NCBI GenBank assembly: GCA_002238685.1
Contig: MPMV01000002.1
Location: forward strand, 62,001-126,000
Direction: 5' to 3'
DNA: 64,000 bases
DNA from: a bacterium EF100-94H03 bin56
GTDB lineage: Bacteria > Pseudomonadota > Alphaproteobacteria > SP197
The notes under the pieces are model-generated. The model did no database searches and had not been told where the DNA came from. It worked only from the letters and a program-made list of their open reading frames with translations. The translations under genes and the position numbers were made by a program. Shown here in pieces: positions 60,062 through 64,000 of the stretch. The stretch's first letter is position 1. Every line of letters starts with the position of its first letter.

Positions 60062-60955
60062 TCACCCGGTGTCCACTTCGATCAGCAGTCGGCAATGGTC
60101 GCTCGATCCCCATTCTTCGACCCCGTTGAGAGCGCGGACCTCGACCTTTTCGTGGAAGCCGCGCGACGCGAAGGCGTAGTCGAGCTGGCGGTTGGCTTCC
60201 GCCGGGGACTGTCGGCGAGTGTGGTATGTCGGAACATTCTGCGTATCACCGGGAACATCCGGTTGGGGCGACGACGCCGGCCGGCCGTTCGGTGCCTGCG
60301 GCCCGAGGAACTTCAGGCCGATCGCTTCGAAACGGTCCCAGACCGTGCGCTCGCGCCCGAACCACGGTGTGCACCTCGTCTCGGTGTAGCACAGGTTCAG
60401 ATCGCCCGCGGCGAGAACGCGGTGTCGGGACGGGTCTGCATAGTCGATGAAGGTCGACAGGTCCGAGAGGATGCGGTGCGCCGAAACGTCGGCATGAATT
60501 CCCGGGCGTTTTTTCGTGGAGGGGTGTGCTCTTATCCATCGCGCGTACATGGACACGGCCACGAACGCCTCCTCCGGCCGGTCGCGCGGCGTCACCCTCG
60601 CAGCGGCCATCGTCCCGATACCGCTGGCGCCGATATCGTGGCCGCCGAGCTCGCCGAACGGAGGAACCTGCCGGAACCACTCGATCTCGACCCGCTCGGA
60701 CAACCGCACGACCAGCGGCCAGCGGTCGAAATAGGGCGGTTCCCAAATGATATCGTCCTCGGGGCGCTCATAGCGGTACGAACACCGGTCCCAGAAGATG
60801 TCATTCTCAAAGCGGAACGAATGGCCGAGATCCTCGGGCGGGCTTCCAGTCTCCTGCAACAGCGCAACATCCGCCTCATCCCGGCGCGCCATCCCTGCCA
60901 GTTCACGCCACGGCTCTGTCTTCTTGGCAATGTTCCAGCTTACGATTCGGATCAT
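60062..60955 (-). CDS. Endonuclease/exonuclease/phosphatase-superfamily protein
   Basis: This 297-residue protein has all the EEP-fold landmarks. These are SWNIAKKTEPW at the N-terminus, LLQETG (metal Glu), AAGDLNLCYTE (Asp/Asn), LDYAFAS and the closing SSDHCRLLIEV with the catalytic His. The group includes exonuclease III, DNases and phosphodiesterases. It is shorter in the specificity loops than XthA and may not be a repair enzyme. It is bracketed by duplicated ends of the LON gene, so it is probably a later arrival in this cluster. Confidence 0.82.
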   Translation of the reverse strand: MIRIVSWNIAKKTEPWRELAGMARRDEADVALLQETGSPPEDLGHSFRFENDIFWDRCSYRYERPEDDIIWEPPYFDRWPLVVRLSERVEIEWFRQVPPFGELGGHDIGASGIGTMAAARVTPRDRPEEAFVAVSMYARWIRAHPSTKKRPGIHADVSAHRILSDLSTFIDYADPSRHRVLAAGDLNLCYTETRCTPWFGRERTVWDRFEAIGLKFLGPQAPNGRPASSPQPDVPGDTQNVPTYHTRRQSPAEANRQLDYAFASRGFHEKVEVRALNGVEEWGSSDHCRLLIEVDTG

Positions 60956-61285
60956 TCAGAAATCTCGCCTTCGCGCGAGCAGAAACATAGGGCTCGATGC
61001 ATCTGTCGTCACGCAGCCGGCGCGACGAGCACAGGCAATCCTGAAGGTTGGCGTTGGTCTGCCTGTGGGTCCGGGATTCTTCATGCCAGTCCTGTTGGAG
61101 AAGAACGGCGGGCATGGTCGCGACGTTCAGGACCCCACCATCGGAATACACTGACCGTTTGCACGCTGATCGCGCATTTCGATCGGTTGGGTGTTGATGA
61201 CATTCCGGCAAACGCTCCTCGGGATTGCACCCGGCTGTCGACGCCATGCCGGTCTCCCCGGGCATATCCGTCCTCGTTCGCCGTG
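60956..61285. other. Gene-free stretch
   Basis: About 330 bases between the exonuclease-type gene and the LON gene. Bases 61158-61285 show patchy similarity to 59886-59983, part of the duplicated unit. No gene or RNA seen. Confidence 0.45.
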
Positions 61286-61954
61286 TCACTGCCGGACGAG
61301 GCTGTCGTCGTCTTCCTGGCTGCCGATCTCGAGAAGGGTGGTGAGGATGTTGGCGCGCTCGAGAAAGTCTGCGGCTTCGAGCAGGGCCTGTTTCTCCAGG
61401 GGAGTGAAGGGACAGACCATGGAGAGCGCGGTCACGAGGGTTTCGTCGTTCGCCTTCCCGATCGCCTCCCAGTCGGCCTCGATCTGCTTCCTGTGAAAGA
61501 ACTGCTTGAGGTGGGTGATGAGGCTGGTGCGTTCGATCAGGTCGGTGGCGGAGACGGGCTTCATGTCGTCGGCGAAGTCCGTGTAGTCGGCTTCGACCAG
61601 ACGGTAGGCGCCGGCGGCAAGGGCGAGTTCCCGCGCCACGCGGTAGCGCGCCAGTCCGATCAGCGTGATCAGGTAGCGGCCGTCGTCGGTTTCGGTGAAC
61701 TGGATGATGCGTCCGGCACAACCGATGGCAAAGCAGTGGGCCGAGCCGATATCGTCGGCCTCCTCGTCGGGCTGGATCATGCCGATCACACGGCCGTCGG
61801 ACTTCAGCGCATCCTCGACCATGGAAACATAGCGCGGTTCGAAGATGTTGAGTGGCAGGGTGCCACGCGGCAACAGGAGAGCCCCGGGCAGGGGAAAGAC
61901 GGGAATTGTCGACGGCAGCCCGTCGACGGTGCGGTAGTACGGCAGGCCCGCCAT
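61286..61954 (-). CDS. LON substrate-binding-domain protein
   Basis: This 222-residue protein contains only the N-terminal substrate-recognition domain of Lon protease. It opens TIPVFPLPGALLLPRGTLPL, then NIFEPRYVSMVEDAL. The central ARYRVARELALAAGAYRLVE and the end block of helices (FTPLEKQALLEAADFLERAN) are intact. No ATPase or protease domain follows, as is normal in this family, whose function is unknown. It starts 18 bases downstream of the thioredoxin gene. A diverged copy of its last 73 bases lies 1.3 kb downstream. Confidence 0.88.
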   Translation of the reverse strand: MAGLPYYRTVDGLPSTIPVFPLPGALLLPRGTLPLNIFEPRYVSMVEDALKSDGRVIGMIQPDEEADDIGSAHCFAIGCAGRIIQFTETDDGRYLITLIGLARYRVARELALAAGAYRLVEADYTDFADDMKPVSATDLIERTSLITHLKQFFHRKQIEADWEAIGKANDETLVTALSMVCPFTPLEKQALLEAADFLERANILTTLLEIGSQEDDDSLVRQ

Positions 61955-61972
61955 TACGCCACGACCGGAACC

Positions 61973-62884
61973 CTAGCTGAACCAGGCCGACGACAGCTTG
62001 CGGCGGCCGTCGATGGCCGCCTGATCGGTCGGACCCCAGGCCTCGAAGAACTTCAGGAGCTCCTTGCGCGCCGCCTCGTCATTCCAGTCGCGCTTGAGGA
62101 CAATGATGGCGATCAGCTGATCGACCGCATCCTCGCGCCGGTCGATGGCGGCCAAGGCCCGCGCCAGCTCGAGCCGTGCCTCGAAATCCTTGCCGTCGGC
62201 CGCGACTCTCGCCTCGAGAGCCGCCATGTCGCCGGTGGCGCTGCCCAGGAGTTCCATCTGGGCCCTGACACTCTTGATGCGCTCGTCGTCGGCAACGGCG
62301 TCGTCAAAGCTGTCGAGAAGATCCGTCACTTCGCCTGTGCGTCCCAGGGCAATGAGTGAGCGGCACAGACCGGCGGCCGCATCGACATTGTCGGTGTCGC
62401 GCGTCAGGACCTGGCGGTAGATGGCCGCCGCCTGCTCCGCAGAACCCCCTTCCAGGGCTTCGTCCGCCTGGGCGAGGGCCTGCTCCACGGCACTCGGTCC
62501 GATGTCGCCGACCAGGCGCTCGACGAAGGCCTTGATCTGGCTCTCCGGCTGGACCCCGACGAAGCCGTCCACCGGCTGCCCCTGATCAAAGGCAAACACC
62601 GCCGGAATCGACTGCACCCTCAGGGCCTGGGCGATCTGCGGCTCCTCGTCGATGTTGATCTTCACCAGGGTGACCTTGCCGGCAGCCGCCCGGACCACCT
62701 TCTCGAGAATGGGGGCGATCTGCTTGCACGGCCCGCACCAGGGCGCCCACAGATCGACGACGACCGGCTTTTCGCGGGACGCCAGCAGGACATCCTGCTG
62801 GAATGTCGCCGTGGTCACGTCCTTGACCTCGCCGCCGGTCTCTGCCGCAGCCTGTCCCTCTCCGCCCTGGATGATGAACGCCAT
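61973..62884 (-). CDS. Thioredoxin-like co-chaperone, CnoX/YbbN type
   Basis: This protein of 303 residues has a thioredoxin domain at about 22-130 with WAPWCGPCKQ (Cys50/Cys53) and VKINIDEEPQIAQALRVQSI. Tetratricopeptide-like helices follow (about 140-290). CnoX protects unfolded proteins during oxidative stress and hands them to GroEL/DnaK. In E. coli the active cysteines are partly lost; here both are present, as in many alphaproteobacteria. It heads the pair with the LON-domain gene. The N-terminal extension AFIIQGGEGQAAAETGGEV is variable in the family. Confidence 0.88.
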   Translation of the reverse strand: MAFIIQGGEGQAAAETGGEVKDVTTATFQQDVLLASREKPVVVDLWAPWCGPCKQIAPILEKVVRAAAGKVTLVKINIDEEPQIAQALRVQSIPAVFAFDQGQPVDGFVGVQPESQIKAFVERLVGDIGPSAVEQALAQADEALEGGSAEQAAAIYRQVLTRDTDNVDAAAGLCRSLIALGRTGEVTDLLDSFDDAVADDERIKSVRAQMELLGSATGDMAALEARVAADGKDFEARLELARALAAIDRREDAVDQLIAIIVLKRDWNDEAARKELLKFFEAWGPTDQAAIDGRRKLSSAWFS

Positions 62885-62964
62885 GATCGCCGCCTTCCTG
62901 GTCTCGTCTCTGGTGCTGGTCCGTTAGGTGGGACGGTTGTCGCCGAATCGCAAGGCCGGATCCC

Positions 62965-64000
62965 CTATTCAGCCGCCTTCACGAAGGCGCGTGAATTCGG
63001 AAACGCCGGCATCACCTCGTCGATGAACAGGCGCAACGAGGACTTCTGCAGTTCGAACGTCGGACCGGTCACGCGATAGAGGAACTTGTCGACGCCAAGG
63101 GCCTCGTAGCGGCGCAGCTTGGCAATCACCTCGTCGGGCGTGCCAAAGACGAGGTTGGTGCGCAGCATCTCGGGATCGTACTCGGCGACATTGTCGAGCG
63201 AGGCAAGATCGACCGCCTCGACGAAGCCGTTCTTCACCTCTCCGAGCTGCTTGAACAGGTTCTCGAACTGCACGCCGCCCCTCTGCACCGCCTCGACAAA
63301 GGGCCGCCAGCCATGTTCCTGGTCCTGGTAGACGGCAGCATGGCGCATCGTCAGGAATTGCGGCCGTGGAACGCCCGGGACCCTCGCCAGCGCATCCTCG
63401 AACTGCTGCCTGTACTTCTCGACCTCGCTGAAGGGGCGGGTCAGCGCCCAGGACATGATGTTGCACCCCTGGCTCAAGGCCCAGTCGTAGGTCGAGGGAT
63501 GGCGTGCCGCGATCCACAGGGGAGGATGGGGCTTCTGCAAGGGCTTGGGACAGGCGGTTGCCGAAGGAAAGGACCAGAATTCGCCGCGGTGCTCGTAGTC
63601 TCCGGCCCACAGGCCCTTGAGCACCGGCAGCATCTCCTGCATGTAGGCGACCCCCTTGTGCTGGTCCATGCCTCCCATCATGCGGTCGAATTCACGCTGA
63701 TAGGCGCCGCGGCCGATTCCGAACTCCACCCGTCCGCCCGACATGAGATCGAGCAGGCCGACTTCGCCGGCCACCTTGATCGGGTGCCAGTAGGGGGCCT
63801 GGACCACCGCGATGCCGAGGCGGATCTGGTCGGTGTTGGCGCCGAACCAGGCCAGAAGCTGGAAGGGATTGGGCGCGATCGTCATCTCGATCGCATGGTG
63901 TTCGGCCGCCCAGACAATCTCGAATCCCCCCGATTCGGCCATCTGCACCATGTCCATGGCGTGGCGTGCGACATCCCGCATGTCGACCGACGGGTTGTCG
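62965..64000 (-). CDS. LLM-class flavin-dependent oxidoreductase (partial)
   Basis: This is a luciferase-like monooxygenase-fold protein, running off the right edge of the window. The N-terminal methionine(s) lie outside; the frame is open through 64000 (DNPSVDMRDVARHAMDMVQM). AESGGFEIVWAAEHHAIE, then PNPFQLLAWFGANTDQIRLG and VEFGIGRGAYQREFDRMMGG, are typical. FMN/F420-dependent enzymes of this family oxidise a wide range of organic compounds, including alkanesulfonates, amines and amides. The flavin type and substrate cannot be decided. It is 80 bases from the thioredoxin gene on the same strand. Confidence 0.85.
   Translation of the reverse strand, partial: DNPSVDMRDVARHAMDMVQMAESGGFEIVWAAEHHAIEMTIAPNPFQLLAWFGANTDQIRLGIAVVQAPYWHPIKVAGEVGLLDLMSGGRVEFGIGRGAYQREFDRMMGGMDQHKGVAYMQEMLPVLKGLWAGDYEHRGEFWSFPSATACPKPLQKPHPPLWIAARHPSTYDWALSQGCNIMSWALTRPFSEVEKYRQQFEDALARVPGVPRPQFLTMRHAAVYQDQEHGWRPFVEAVQRGGVQFENLFKQLGEVKNGFVEAVDLASLDNVAEYDPEMLRTNLVFGTPDEVIAKLRRYEALGVDKFLYRVTGPTFELQKSSLRLFIDEVMPAFPNSRAFVKAAE

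Noticed and set aside
59891-62359. 822-residue open frame on the plus strand
   Set aside because: It runs antisense through the exonuclease, LON and CnoX genes, all of which have intact motifs on the minus strand.

Overview
The window is GC-rich, densely packed DNA that reads like a large, metabolically versatile alphaproteobacterium, perhaps of the Rhodospirillales type. That placement is an inference from gene content and codon bias; there is no rRNA or other marker. I found no tRNA, rRNA or CRISPR array. Most genes belong to transporter-linked catabolic operons. The gaps between them hold the debris of mobile DNA: two broken tyrosine recombinases, IS630- and IS1634-type transposase remnants, and four toxin-antitoxin-like modules, two of them damaged.

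Layout. 1-1600: a shredded integrase end, a small prepilin peptidase and an ASCH-domain protein. 1608-9481: a TetR regulator divergent from an operon for a polyamine-type ABC importer, a TPP-dependent E1 alpha/beta pair and an SDR dehydrogenase. 9482-16053: an orphan polyamine-type binding protein, an N,N-dimethylformamidase-like gene with a damaged 3' end, two loose copies of that 3' end, an IS1634 fragment and a divergent aldehyde dehydrogenase. 16054-19718: IS630 remnant, AbiE-like module, dead integrase. 19718-28435: acetate kinase and sulfoacetaldehyde acetyltransferase (sulfonate breakdown), then a ureohydrolase with a LIV-type ABC importer. 28436-32856: HigBA, an orphan PD-(D/E)XK-type nuclease candidate and a dead Xre/RES module. 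32908-39438: two dimethylglycine/sarcosine dehydrogenase-like flavoproteins with an MttB-family methyltransferase. 39551-47145: GntR regulator, polyamine-type importer, enolase-superfamily dehydratase, SDR and SMP-30 lactonase, which together resemble a sugar-acid pathway. 47214-56263: GntR regulator, MalFGK-type importer, two glycerol-1-phosphate-dehydrogenase-like paralogs, a RidA protein and a SelA-like PLP enzyme. 56289-64000: a housekeeping cluster (DUF971, Trm112, LON-domain protein, thioredoxin/CnoX, LLM flavoprotein) interrupted by HipBA and an exonuclease-type gene flanked by duplicated LON 3' ends.

How the parts work together. Each catabolic block pairs an importer with two to four enzymes and often a divergent regulator next to an inverted repeat. 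The best candidate for an undescribed system is 47214-56263: a PLP lyase-like enzyme, an imine/enamine deaminase and two polyol-type dehydrogenases with their own importer and regulator suggest breakdown of an amino-polyol or amino-sugar-like compound. The E1-SDR-importer block and the enolase-SDR-SMP30-importer block are also coherent pathways whose substrates I cannot name. Two short G/C-homopolymer tracts (about 12340-12400 and 32945-32995) damage otherwise normal genes and could be sequence errors.
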